Origin: an uncultured Acetatifactor sp.
GTDB taxonomy: Bacteria; Bacillota; Clostridia; Lachnospirales; Lachnospiraceae
Length of the DNA stretch: 41,141 nt
Direction: 5' to 3'
NCBI GenBank assembly: GCA_910586835.1
Contig: CAJUJU010000036.1
Coordinates: forward strand, 1-41,141
Below the pieces are notes generated by a model that saw nothing but the letters and a program-made list of their open reading frames with translations, was not told the DNA's origin and ran no database searches. This document shows positions 1 through 7,391 of the stretch, one piece after another. The position numbers and the translations under genes are program-made. How positions within the stretch are numbered: the first letter of the stretch is position 1; every line of letters begins with the position of its first letter.

Positions 1-369
1 CTCATCCAGGTTGAAATCCAACAGGTTAATACAGATGCACTTTTTCAATCGGTGGAACTGCTCTCCCACCAGCAGTTCCTCCGTGAACATCTTTGCCAGA
101 TAAAACAAACTCCTCTTATCCCAGCAGGCCAGCATATTGATCTGCAGCTCGATGTTCACCATCCGGTCATCGTTCAGCTCCACCCGCACATCCAGAATCC
201 CCTGCTTCTGTCCGGAATACCGCTTCCACAGAAACGGACTTGCCAGCCGCACGGAGCGGATCTCCGCTGCCGGTATTCCCAGCACATCGCTGATAAAATA
301 CTTCCGCACCTCCTCATTCTGCATCAGCTGTTTAAAACTGAAGTCATATTTTGGCGATACAATTCCCAT
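1..369 (-). CDS. Rpn/PD-(D/E)XK nuclease family transposase-like protein, partial (3' end beyond window)
   Basis: 123 codons are visible and the frame runs off the left edge without a stop, so the protein is truncated by the window. The start is set by a strong AAGGAGG site a few bases upstream of ATG. The N-terminus (SPKYDFSFKQLM) and the core pattern are those of the PD-(D/E)XK nuclease family transposase group (PF12784, Rpn-like): D60 in ILDVRVEL and E74-x-Q76 in VNIELQI form the expected metal-binding and catalytic set. Related proteins are linked to RecA-independent recombination, and genomes often carry many copies; that is family knowledge. Whether this copy is intact cannot be judged. 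It stands alone, separated from the sod gene by a 333-base gene-free stretch. Confidence 0.8.
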   Translation of the reverse strand, partial: MGIVSPKYDFSFKQLMQNEEVRKYFISDVLGIPAAEIRSVRLASPFLWKRYSGQKQGILDVRVELNDDRMVNIELQINMLACWDKRSLFYLAKMFTEELLVGEQFHRLKKCICINLLDFNLDE

Positions 370-650
370 CCAAACCTTTCCTCCTTTGCATACAGGAGGC
401 TTTTCTATGGGATAACATTTCCCTGGAACAGTATTCCCCTGAGAAGACATTTCCCAGAAACAACACTTCCCGGAAAGGCACTTCCGAAAATCTCCTGCTT
501 TTAAAATTGTAATGTGAATTTAAAAGCATAGACTTTCTGACATTTTCAACGAATTGTTAGATGAACTATATGAAACAGAGATTGTTATGCTTTGTGCTGA
601 TAATACCATATTTCAAAAAAACAGGCAAGTTTTTTTGGAAAAGTCTACAA
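370..650. other. Gene-free stretch with degenerate short repeats
   Basis: No convincing gene is seen here. On the minus strand, about 411-482 holds four or five degenerate units of 15-17 bases, each ending in GGGAA. An AT-rich inverted repeat (GCTTTTAAA at 497-505, TTTAAAAGC at 519-527) lies just upstream of them, relative to the Rpn-type gene. It could be part of that gene's promoter region, but I found no clear -35/-10 pair. Short open frames here have no ribosome binding site. Confidence 0.4.
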
Positions 651-680
651 AAAAACAGGAGCCTTTCCTCTCCTGTTTTT
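651..680 (-). terminator. Intrinsic terminator after sod
   Basis: A perfect 11-base inverted repeat (AAAAACAGGAG / CTCCTGTTTTT) with an 8-base loop ends in a run of T on the minus strand. It lies 23 bases after the superoxide dismutase stop codon. The stem is symmetrical, so it could also work on plus-strand transcripts. Confidence 0.85.
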
Positions 681-702
681 CCCAACCGCTCCGGAGGAGA
701 AA

Positions 703-1344
703 TCATCCCTTCTCCCGCCCTGTTGCGTCTTCATATCTCTTTCCTGCCTTGCGCCAGTTGATCAGGTCAAACCAGCCCTCCACATAATCGGCTCTCCTGT
801 TCTGATACTGCAGATAATAGGCGTGCTCCCAGATGTCCACCAGAAGCAACGGCGTATATTTTTTCAGATCCGGCACATCCTGATTTGCCGTCTGAACAAT
901 GGAAAGCTTACCGTTTTCATCCGTCACCAGCCAGGCCCAGCCGGAACCGAATTTGCTCACAGCCGCCTGCTTCATCTGCTCCTTCCACTGCTTGTAAGAG
1001 CCGAAATCTCTTTCTATGGCCTCCGCCAGAATCCCGTCCGGCTCCTGTCCCACAGGATTTTTCATAGAGTCAAAGTATAATTCATGGTTGTAAACTCCGC
1101 CGCCGTTATTGCGGATCGGTGTCTGTACCTGCGCAGGCAGGGAATTCATGCTGCTTAAAAGCTCTTCCAGACTGAGGCGCTGAAGCTCCGGATAATCCGA
1201 CAGTGCATTGTTCAAATTATCCACATAGGTCTTGTAATGCTTGTCATGGTGAAAATGCAGCGTCTCTTCATCCAGCACGGGAACCAACGCGTCATATTCA
1301 TAGGGCAGGGGACGAACAACAAATGGATACGTTTCCGCTTTCAT
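703..1344 (-). CDS. sod: Superoxide dismutase, Fe/Mn family
   Basis: Converts superoxide to oxygen and hydrogen peroxide in the cytoplasm. The 213-residue length fits the family. All four metal ligands can be placed by comparison with E. coli MnSOD: H32 (in HFHHDKH), H87 (in YNHELYF), D170 and H174 (in DIWEHAYYLQYQN). The active-site Gln is Q155 in TANQD, which is the Mn-type position, and NGGG precedes H87, again as in Mn enzymes. This suggests a Mn or cambialistic enzyme, but metal use cannot be read reliably from sequence. The ATG has a GGGAGAG site upstream. The gene appears to be single, with terminators on both sides, and a 7-base GC-rich hairpin (1376-1392) in its leader. Confidence 0.95.
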   Translation of the reverse strand: MKAETYPFVVRPLPYEYDALVPVLDEETLHFHHDKHYKTYVDNLNNALSDYPELQRLSLEELLSSMNSLPAQVQTPIRNNGGGVYNHELYFDSMKNPVGQEPDGILAEAIERDFGSYKQWKEQMKQAAVSKFGSGWAWLVTDENGKLSIVQTANQDVPDLKKYTPLLLVDIWEHAYYLQYQNRRADYVEGWFDLINWRKAGKRYEDATGREKG

Positions 1345-1375
1345 ATAATCAACTCTCCCATCAAAACTTGTCCGG

Positions 1376-1392
1376 GGACTCCGCCGGAGTCC
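1376..1392 (-). other. GC-rich hairpin in the sod leader
   Basis: GGACTCC-GCC-GGAGTCC forms a perfect 7-base-pair stem with a 3-base loop, about 30 bases upstream of the sod ATG. No T run follows, so it is not an intrinsic terminator. It may stabilise the transcript; its role is unknown. Confidence 0.5.
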
Positions 1393-1401
1393 TCCGAAAG
1401 A

Positions 1402-1442
1402 AAAAGGTTTACATAGTCATGATTATTCTATGCAAACCTTTT
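1402..1442 (-). terminator. Intrinsic terminator after the lipoprotein gene
   Basis: On the minus strand AAAAGGTTTGCATAG pairs with CTATGTAAACCTTTT (one G-T pair, 11-base loop) and is followed by TTTCTTT. It lies about 40 bases after the stop codon of the lipoprotein gene. Because it is a near-perfect palindrome ahead of sod it could also be an operator, but the T run favours termination. Confidence 0.75.
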
Positions 1443-1480
1443 CACATTATTCCTGTCACCTGTATTTTCTGCCGTTTTTA

Positions 1481-2038
1481 TTAATCCAGCACCGTGGACT
1501 GATACTCAATGGAAATAACGCTGTCGTCCTCTGCGTTAAAGATAAAGCAAAGCTTCATCCCGTCCTTGCTGTACACAACTCTGCCGCTCTCCTCAGCGCC
1601 CTCCGTCCCGTACACCTCTTCCACCCTGGCTCTGGTGTCACCGATGGTCACGCCCTCGGGAGTAGAAACAGAGTCGTCCATCAAAATCACTCTGGAAACC
1701 AGATCCTTCTCATTGTCAGGATAGGTCTCTATCACAAAGCTGTTGTAGGTGAAGATCTTATCCAATCCCTCGAAGGCGCAGCTGGCCGCCTCATAATAGG
1801 AAACCGGCTCTCCCAGCCCCTCCACAATGGGAGCAGCGTCCATGTCAATCCCCACAGTCACTCCCTGAGATACAAAGGTATATCCCTTTGCGGCAGCACT
1901 GGCCGCACTGCCTTCGCCTGTCACGGTTCCGCCGGAAGACTGATTTTCGTCTCCTGAGATCACCCGCTCACTGTCTCCGCATCCTGCCATCAGAAGCATG
2001 GCAGCTGTCATGATCACTGCAATTTTTAATCTTTTCAT
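1481..2038 (-). CDS. Putative lipoprotein of unknown function
   Basis: 185 residues. The N-terminus has a basic MKRLK, a hydrophobic stretch and a lipobox LMAGC, so Cys20 should be lipidated and the protein anchored outside the membrane. A Ser/Gly/Ala-rich linker follows to about residue 55. The rest forms a compact domain with patterns such as GLDKIFTYNSFVIETYP and VTIGDTRARVEEVYG, which resemble small two-repeat envelope domains, but I do not recognise a named family with certainty. The start at 2038 is chosen because AGGAGG (2045-2050) sits 6 bases before it; the in-frame ATG two codons upstream touches the site. It follows the dlt-like cassette by about 90 bases, so it may be a downstream member of that unit. 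Confidence 0.75.
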   Translation of the reverse strand: MKRLKIAVIMTAAMLLMAGCGDSERVISGDENQSSGGTVTGEGSAASAAAKGYTFVSQGVTVGIDMDAAPIVEGLGEPVSYYEAASCAFEGLDKIFTYNSFVIETYPDNEKDLVSRVILMDDSVSTPEGVTIGDTRARVEEVYGTEGAEESGRVVYSKDGMKLCFIFNAEDDSVISIEYQSTVLD

Positions 2039-2052
2039 ATGCATCCTCCTTG

Positions 2053-2066
2053 TGCGTTTCAACGCA
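2053..2066 (-). promoter_or_regulatory. UGAA-loop hairpin ahead of the lipoprotein gene
   Basis: On the minus strand TGCGT-TGAA-ACGCA folds into a 5-base-pair stem with a TGAA loop, ending 14 bases before the ATG with the AGGAGG site in between. A nearly identical hairpin sits in the same position ahead of the racemase gene (7392-7407). Placement next to the ribosome site suggests a role in translation or protein binding; this is inference. Confidence 0.45.
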
Positions 2067-2080
2067 TCTTTATTCAAAAT

Positions 2081-2097
2081 CCGAATGTAACATCCGG
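2081..2097 (-). terminator. Possible weak terminator after the dlt-like cassette
   Basis: CCGGATG-TTA-CATTCGG on the minus strand is a 7-base-pair stem (one G-T pair) followed by ATTTTGAAT. The T run is short, so termination would be partial at best. It lies between the SGNH gene and the lipoprotein gene. Confidence 0.4.
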
Positions 2098-2130
2098 GTT
2101 CCTTCTGTTTCCACACAGCATTCCTCAAAG

Positions 2131-3204
2131 TCAGCTGTCTTCCTGCTTCTCAGGCTGATCTGTCCCCGCTTTCAGCTCCAGAGCCCGATACTGCTCGTCT
2201 CTGTCCCGGCTGTAGGCCGTTCCCTTTTCCTCCCAGCGTCTGGCCAGATGTTCCTCGCCCCGCCTGTCTTCCAGCCCGCATTGCTCTCTCAAAAACCGCC
2301 CCAGATACCGGGTTACTTTCTCCGCCCCGGACAGATTCAGATGCAGGCCGGCGTCATAGGTATCGGTGCTGAAATCAAGGTCTGTCTCCTCCACCAGCTC
2401 CAGAAAATTCAGATAACGCAGTCCGTTTTCCTCCGCAAACCGCTCTACCTGTTCCTCCCACTCGTCATACCAGTAGGGATACAGGCTGGGCGCCTTTATC
2501 AGAACCAGCTCAATATCGTTTTCCCTGCAAAGCTGCGCCATTTTATCCAGATAAGACCGGGCGTTCTCCCCGAATTCGTAATCTCCCAGCACCCTTCCCG
2601 GCGGTACATTTTCCGCAGGCTTTACATCCACCCGCATATAATAGCCGTTGTGTGAGACCTTGGGCGTATCGAAAAGATAGTCCAGATCCGCCCCGGAAAG
2701 CTCGCTCCACCTGGAATGATACCGCAGAATCGGAAAGACATAGTCCAGGAAATTTTCCTCCTCCGTCATGGAAGCGCGGATGGCGTTTACCTTTGACAAA
2801 GACCACTCCATGCCCTCCAGGGTCATCCGGTTATAGGCTTCCTTCTGAGGCTCGTTATATTTTAAGGACAGTACGTTAAAAATCACCACATCCGGCTTTT
2901 CGTACCGCAGCGTGTCCTCCAGCAGATAATAGGACTGCCAGATCAGCTGCTGGGCGCTGCCTCTGATGTAGCTGTTGATGCCGTATTCATCCCAGAGCAC
3001 TTGCGGAGAGAAATTTTCATACACTTCGCAGTCCCCGATAAAGACCACATCGTGATCCTTCTCCTCATCATAATATTCTGCGATCAGCGCGCCCTCTATC
3101 ACGTCCGCCGCATATTTGGGAAGCAGCAGCCGCTGAAGCAGATACAGGCTTCCCAGCACGATCCCTGCGGACACGGCCCATCTGACCCACTTTTTTTTCT
3201 TCAT
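2131..3204 (-). CDS. SGNH-hydrolase-like membrane-anchored protein (DltD/AlgX-like role)
   Basis: 357 residues with one N-terminal membrane segment (about residues 8-27) and an outside domain. The first SGNH block is present as FIGDCEVYENFSP, in which the usual nucleophile Ser of GDS is Cys59. The last block DAGLHLNLSG supplies the DxxH pair expected of the Asp-His dyad. In dlt and alginate-acetylation systems a protein of this type acts outside the membrane with an MBOAT partner to pass the acyl group to the polymer. Here it directly follows the MBOAT gene: a possible GTG start at 3216 lies 3 bases after that stop, and I prefer the ATG at 3204, but neither has a strong ribosome site, which suggests translational coupling. 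The C-terminal 40 residues are highly charged. The substrate is unknown. Confidence 0.8.
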   Translation of the reverse strand: MKKKKWVRWAVSAGIVLGSLYLLQRLLLPKYAADVIEGALIAEYYDEEKDHDVVFIGDCEVYENFSPQVLWDEYGINSYIRGSAQQLIWQSYYLLEDTLRYEKPDVVIFNVLSLKYNEPQKEAYNRMTLEGMEWSLSKVNAIRASMTEEENFLDYVFPILRYHSRWSELSGADLDYLFDTPKVSHNGYYMRVDVKPAENVPPGRVLGDYEFGENARSYLDKMAQLCRENDIELVLIKAPSLYPYWYDEWEEQVERFAEENGLRYLNFLELVEETDLDFSTDTYDAGLHLNLSGAEKVTRYLGRFLREQCGLEDRRGEEHLARRWEEKGTAYSRDRDEQYRALELKAGTDQPEKQEDS

Positions 3205-3219
3205 GTCAACCCGCACTTT

Positions 3220-4812
3220 CTAAAACTGATTATAAATAAACTGGCTGGCGTCATACCCGACTCCGTACGCCCCCATCAGAAGCGTCACCAAAAACAGTCC
3301 GTACCAGACTGCAAACCGAAGCGGATAGGGCTTTGCCGCAAGCTTTTCCCTGACGCTCCCCGACCTCTGCCAAAGGCTCACCGCGATCAGCACAAGCACC
3401 CCGCACAAAAGGATCGCAAAATCCGTCAGAGACAGGCCCAGCCCCAGCAGAGAACCGTCCCACAGCACATGCCAGTTAAACTCCGTGAAGATGCTTCCGA
3501 ACATCCGGAAGGTCAACGGCACATCCCGATAACAGTCAAAGGTTCGCAGAGCGCTCATGAGCAGCACGGTACGCACCACCTGGAACAGCCGGAAGGACAT
3601 TTTTCCCCTCACGGCAAATCGATTGTGAAAACGCTCGTACAGCGGCTCGAACTCCTGGGAAACCATAATCACCACCCAGTTTGCCAGCCCCCACACAATA
3701 AAATTCCAGCTTGCCCCATGCCAGATGCCCGTGGCAAACCACACGGCAAAGGACGAGAGATAGACCGGCATTCTCTTGCCGATCTGTTCCCCGAAATGCG
3801 CTCTGGAAAACCGGGAAAATTTCAGCATGGGCTTGCAGACGGATATGGGATAAAAAATATAATCCGTAAACCAGGTTCCCATGGTAATGTGCCATCTGCG
3901 CCAGTATTCCTTGATGGACTTGGAAAAATAAGGGCGGATAAAGTTTTCCGTCACCCGGATGCCCAGCGTCTCCGCCACACCGATGGTAATGTCTATCCCT
4001 CCCGTGAAGTCCGCATACAGCTCCAACGCATAAAACAGCATCCCCAGGAACACATAGGCGCCGCTGTAGCTCTCCGGATTTCTGACGATGGCATTGACCC
4101 CCACCAGCATTCTGTCCGCAATCACCAGCTTCTTAAAAAAGCCCCACAGAACCCGCTGCAGCCCGAAGGACACCGTCCTGCCGTCGAACCGATGCTGCTC
4201 AAACAGGCTTACGGCCAAATCTCCGAAACGGCTGATGGGTCCCTGTACCAGCTGGGGAAAGAAGGATACGAACAGCGCCAGCTTAAAGGGATTTCGCTCC
4301 GCCGGCACCACGCCCCGGTACACATCGATCAGATACCCCATTGCCTGGAAGGTAAAAAAGGAAATTCCCATGGGAAGGGCAATATCCAAAAAATCCAGCC
4401 TGCTGCCGCTGCCAACCGCCTGAAACACCGCATTGACATTGCCGATGACAAAGTTAGTGTACTTCACCACCGCCAGCACGCCGATGTTGAACAGCAGACA
4501 AAGCAGCAGACAGAGCCACTGCTTATGCTTCATGCCTGCCTTGTAAGCCTTCTTTGCCTCTTTATCCAGCTCTGCCTTATGCTCCTTTAAGTATGCGCTC
4601 TGCCGTTCTCCGATCCTGGCAATCTGCCATCCCGCCAGATAGGTAGTCACCGTGGCTGCCAGAATATAGATCAAATTGGACGGACCCGTCAAAAAGTAAA
4701 AGAGATAACTGGCCGCCAGCAAAAGCTGCCACTGAAACCGCTTCGGCACCAGATAATACAGCAGAAGCAGCACTGCCAGAAATCCCAAAAACTCATAGGA
4801 TGTAAAAAGCAT
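3220..4812 (-). CDS. MBOAT family O-acyltransferase (DltB/AlgI-like)
   Basis: 530 residues with many membrane segments. It carries the MBOAT signatures: PMGISFFTFQAMGYLIDVYRG, an FPQLVQGPI block, WRRWHITMGTWF with H308, and the catalytic-type TGIWHGASWNF with H365. Family members move an acyl or aminoacyl group through the membrane to an outside acceptor. The gene lies 5 bases after the carrier protein gene and is followed at once by the SGNH gene, the same order as dltB-like modules. A GAGGAC site precedes the ATG. The polymer acted on (teichoic acid, exopolysaccharide or other) cannot be told from sequence. Confidence 0.9.
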   Translation of the reverse strand: MLFTSYEFLGFLAVLLLLYYLVPKRFQWQLLLAASYLFYFLTGPSNLIYILAATVTTYLAGWQIARIGERQSAYLKEHKAELDKEAKKAYKAGMKHKQWLCLLLCLLFNIGVLAVVKYTNFVIGNVNAVFQAVGSGSRLDFLDIALPMGISFFTFQAMGYLIDVYRGVVPAERNPFKLALFVSFFPQLVQGPISRFGDLAVSLFEQHRFDGRTVSFGLQRVLWGFFKKLVIADRMLVGVNAIVRNPESYSGAYVFLGMLFYALELYADFTGGIDITIGVAETLGIRVTENFIRPYFSKSIKEYWRRWHITMGTWFTDYIFYPISVCKPMLKFSRFSRAHFGEQIGKRMPVYLSSFAVWFATGIWHGASWNFIVWGLANWVVIMVSQEFEPLYERFHNRFAVRGKMSFRLFQVVRTVLLMSALRTFDCYRDVPLTFRMFGSIFTEFNWHVLWDGSLLGLGLSLTDFAILLCGVLVLIAVSLWQRSGSVREKLAAKPYPLRFAVWYGLFLVTLLMGAYGVGYDASQFIYNQF

Positions 4813-4817
4813 GGCGA

Positions 4818-5048
4818 TCAGTCCTCATCTTCCAGTTCCTGGATCAGATGGTAGAGCGCCTTCGCGGAATTAAAGTTTTCCGGCACGATTTTCTCTGCCG
4901 AAATCGTCACATCAAACCGCTCTCCGATCTCCGCTATGACAGACACAATGTCAAAGGAATCCAGGATTCCTGCGTCAATCAGATTTTCACAGGTTTCAAA
5001 GTCAACCTCCGGGTGCAGATCTCTCAAAATTTCCAGTAATTCTTCCAT
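4818..5048 (-). CDS. Acyl carrier protein (DltC-like)
   Basis: 76 residues, the normal size for a carrier protein. The phosphopantetheine site is S31 in LIDAGILDSFDIVSVIAEI, followed by a typical acidic helix. The pattern LLEILRDLHPEVDFE at the start and the DSFD motif are close to D-alanyl carrier proteins. It would hold the activated amino acid as a thioester, made by the adenylation enzyme encoded upstream, for use by the MBOAT encoded 5 bases downstream. AAGGAAG lies upstream of the ATG. The 97-base gap to the adenylation gene is the longest inside the cassette and holds a direct repeat. Confidence 0.9.
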   Translation of the reverse strand: MEELLEILRDLHPEVDFETCENLIDAGILDSFDIVSVIAEIGERFDVTISAEKIVPENFNSAKALYHLIQELEDED

Positions 5049-5088
5049 GTTCTTCTTCCTTTCTCTTATCTGTTTTTTCGTTCTTTCC

Positions 5089-5131
5089 CTGTATGTTGTT
5101 TCATTATTTATCGATACACTGTATGTTGTTT
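5089..5131. repeat. Direct repeat of 13 bases between adenylation and carrier genes
   Basis: CTGTATGTTGTTT occurs at 5089-5101 and again at 5119-5131, a spacing of 30 bases (about three helical turns). A TATCGATA palindrome lies between the copies. The placement in the only sizeable gap of the cassette suggests a binding site, but no promoter of good quality is seen here. Confidence 0.6.
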
Positions 5132-5145
5132 TCCTGCGTAATCCC

Positions 5146-6654
5146 CTATTTCTGGTATTCCGCCTTCAGTGCCTTCCTGTCGATCTTCCCGTTTGCCGTA
5201 AACAGCATCTCCTCCAGCCGGATAATACTGTTGGGGATCATATATCTGGGAAGTCTGCTCTTCAGCATGCCTGCAAGCTCTCCTTCCCCCACGTCCCCCA
5301 CATAGTACAGCACAATCCTGTTCTTCCTCTCGTCATAGACGCAGGCCGCAATCTTTACCTCATCCAGCAGGCTCACATTGGCCTCGATCTCACCCAACTC
5401 AATGCGATGCCCCATGTGCTTGATCTGATAATCCTTTCGGGAGACAAAAACCAGCTCTCCCCGCTCGTTATAGCGGCCCAGGTCTCCCGTCCTGTAAATC
5501 AGCTCGGGGTATGCCGTGTTCAGCGGATTCTGCACAAACACCTCCCCGGTCTTCTCAAAATTATTGTAATAGCCAAGGGTCAAAGAAGTACCCCGGATAC
5601 AGATTTCTCCCGTCTCCCCTTCCGCCGCCCGCCGGTCGTCCTCGGTCAGCAGAATGATCTCCGTATTTTTGAAGGGTCTTCCCACCGGAATGGCCTCATT
5701 TTCTTCAAAGTCACGTTCCACTCTGTAGTAACAGCACATGCCCGTTCCCTCAGTGGGGCCGTACAGATTGGTAAACCTCGCCTCAGGCAGCGCCTCCCGC
5801 CAGAGCCGGAACTGCCGGATGGGAAATACCTCGCTTCCAAAGGCAATGTTCTTCAGATACTCCGGCCTTACCGTCCGGAAAGTGCCAAAAGCGGAGATCA
5901 TGGTCAGGGCCGATACCACCCAGCAGATGGTATTGATCCGATGCTCATTCAGATATTCCACCAGCTTTACAGGAAACAGAAACAGGTTCCTGGGGATCAG
6001 ATAAGTGGTGGCGCCGAACTTCAGCGTGGGATACAGCTCCTTCAGGCAGGCGTCAAAATATAACGGCGTCTGGTTTCCGAAAACCGTATTTTCGTCAAAT
6101 CCCAGCGTCTCCGACAACTGCTCGATGTAATCAATCACGGAGCGGTGGCAGGCTGCCACACCCTTGGGCACCCCGGTAGAGCCGGAGGTAAACACAATAT
6201 AGATGGGATCCGTGTCAATGGCTCTGTCATAGATCTCCTGCAGCGCCTCATCCTCCACAGGGGTCTGCGCAATGTCATCATACAGAACGATTTCTCCCCC
6301 GAAATCAAATTCCCGGGCCATCTCTTCCGTCTGTCTGTCACAGATCAGCAACGGCGACTGCACATTTTCCAGAATCAGTTCAATCCGGAACCGGGGCATC
6401 TCCTCATCAATGGGCACATAAAAGTCTCCTCCGGTAATCACTCCGAAAAAGGCGGCAATTTCCCGGGGCTGCTTGTTCATAAAGACAACCACCGGCTTCC
6501 CGCAGATTCCCCTGCCGTGGAGAAAGCTTCCCACCGCCCTGCTCTGACGGTACACCTGCTCAAAGGTCAGCGCCTCGCTGTCATCGGCAAAAGCAACTTT
6601 ATCCGGCTTTTCTTTTACAATTTTATTTAAATAGTCCAACACATGATTCTGCAT
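5146..6654 (-). CDS. Amino-acid adenylation enzyme (DltA-like, AMP-binding)
   Basis: 502 residues, the length of DltA. It would activate an amino acid with ATP and load it on the carrier protein encoded downstream. Motifs: TSGSTGVPKG (156-165), F200-D201 in the block that holds the amino group, YGPTE (298-302), TGD (389-391), and the C-terminal catalytic Lys490 in TANGK. In DltA the segment before the acyl-binding helix reads F-C-G-E, with the Cys credited with D-alanine selection; here the same place reads F-G-S-E (272-275), so that Cys is Gly273. The substrate may therefore not be D-alanine. GAGGAG precedes the ATG and the racemase gene ends 10 bases upstream, so the two are co-transcribed. 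Confidence 0.88.
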   Translation of the reverse strand: MQNHVLDYLNKIVKEKPDKVAFADDSEALTFEQVYRQSRAVGSFLHGRGICGKPVVVFMNKQPREIAAFFGVITGGDFYVPIDEEMPRFRIELILENVQSPLLICDRQTEEMAREFDFGGEIVLYDDIAQTPVEDEALQEIYDRAIDTDPIYIVFTSGSTGVPKGVAACHRSVIDYIEQLSETLGFDENTVFGNQTPLYFDACLKELYPTLKFGATTYLIPRNLFLFPVKLVEYLNEHRINTICWVVSALTMISAFGTFRTVRPEYLKNIAFGSEVFPIRQFRLWREALPEARFTNLYGPTEGTGMCCYYRVERDFEENEAIPVGRPFKNTEIILLTEDDRRAAEGETGEICIRGTSLTLGYYNNFEKTGEVFVQNPLNTAYPELIYRTGDLGRYNERGELVFVSRKDYQIKHMGHRIELGEIEANVSLLDEVKIAACVYDERKNRIVLYYVGDVGEGELAGMLKSRLPRYMIPNSIIRLEEMLFTANGKIDRKALKAEYQK

Positions 6655-6664
6655 AGCATACTCC

Positions 6665-7378
6665 TCAGGTTATCAATTCATGGTACTTTTCCTTCAGGAC
6701 ACCGCAGGAAAGCACAGCCTTCCTGGCCAGCACCTCCATCACGTCCAGATATCCCGATCTCAGCGGGTAATCCCGCTTGATCAGAGAGAGCTCCGTACAC
6801 CCCAGCAAAATCACCTGGGCTCCCCCCCTGAAAAGCTCCCGGGAGACCTGCTCAAACAGAGGAATCTCCACCTCCCTGCCCGCTTTCACATTCCTGTAAA
6901 TGAGATGCATCACCTTGGTCTGGCTCTCTTCTCCCGGAATTACCGCTTCAATACCGTATTCCCTGAACTTCTCCTGAAACAATCCGCTCTCTATGGTGCC
7001 GTCGGTAGCCAGAATACCCGCCCGGGATATTTGGTGCTCCCTGAGACAGGCCGCCGTCTCCTCAATGGCATTGATCACCGGAACTCCGATGGCCTCCTCC
7101 AGCCGACTCTGAAAATAATGTGCGGTGATGCAGGGCATGGCCAACAGTTCGGCTCCCTGCCGCGCCAGCCCTCTCCCTACCTCTGTCATCTCCGGAAACG
7201 GATCTCTGCTGCTTTTCCCCAGAATGAAATCTGTCCTGTCCGGTATCTGCGGCCTGCTGTGCACCAGTATTTCCAAATGCTGCTGATCCGTTTCCGCCTG
7301 CGTCATACAGGTCAGCAGCTGGAGAAAATAGACGGTAGCCATAGGCCCCAACCCGCCAATTACACCCAGCTTTTTCAT
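6665..7378 (-). CDS. Aspartate/glutamate racemase family protein
   Basis: 237 residues; the family interconverts L- and D-amino acids without cofactor using two Cys. Both are present: C83 in MPCITAH and C194 in LLGCTELS. The usual Asn after the first Cys (PCNTAH) is Ile84, an unusual change. The N-terminus MKKLGVIGGLGPMAT is typical of aspartate racemases. The start at 7378 is chosen because GAAGGATAAGG precedes it; a longer frame upstream contains a hairpin instead. The gene is 10 bases from the adenylation gene, so it probably makes the D-amino acid that the cassette uses; broad-specificity or a different substrate remains possible. Confidence 0.85.
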   Translation of the reverse strand: MKKLGVIGGLGPMATVYFLQLLTCMTQAETDQQHLEILVHSRPQIPDRTDFILGKSSRDPFPEMTEVGRGLARQGAELLAMPCITAHYFQSRLEEAIGVPVINAIEETAACLREHQISRAGILATDGTIESGLFQEKFREYGIEAVIPGEESQTKVMHLIYRNVKAGREVEIPLFEQVSRELFRGGAQVILLGCTELSLIKRDYPLRSGYLDVMEVLARKAVLSCGVLKEKYHELIT

Positions 7379-7391
7379 CCTTATCCTTCCC

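Noticed and set aside
344..529. 61-residue open frame on the minus strand
   Set aside because: It overlaps the Rpn-type gene start, has no ribosome site and reflects the degenerate repeats.
3001..4590. Long open frame on the plus strand opposite the MBOAT gene
   Set aside because: It is the antisense of a clear membrane protein gene, has no ribosome site, and its protein is rich in His, Pro and Gln as expected from a shadow frame. The same holds for 10257-12005, 15311-17065 and 24080-25588 (minus).
2131..7378. Naming the cassette genes dltA, dltB, dltC, dltD
   Set aside because: The order resembles dlt, but the racemase, the changed specificity residue and the Cys in the SGNH block argue against assuming D-alanylation of teichoic acid, so no symbols were given.
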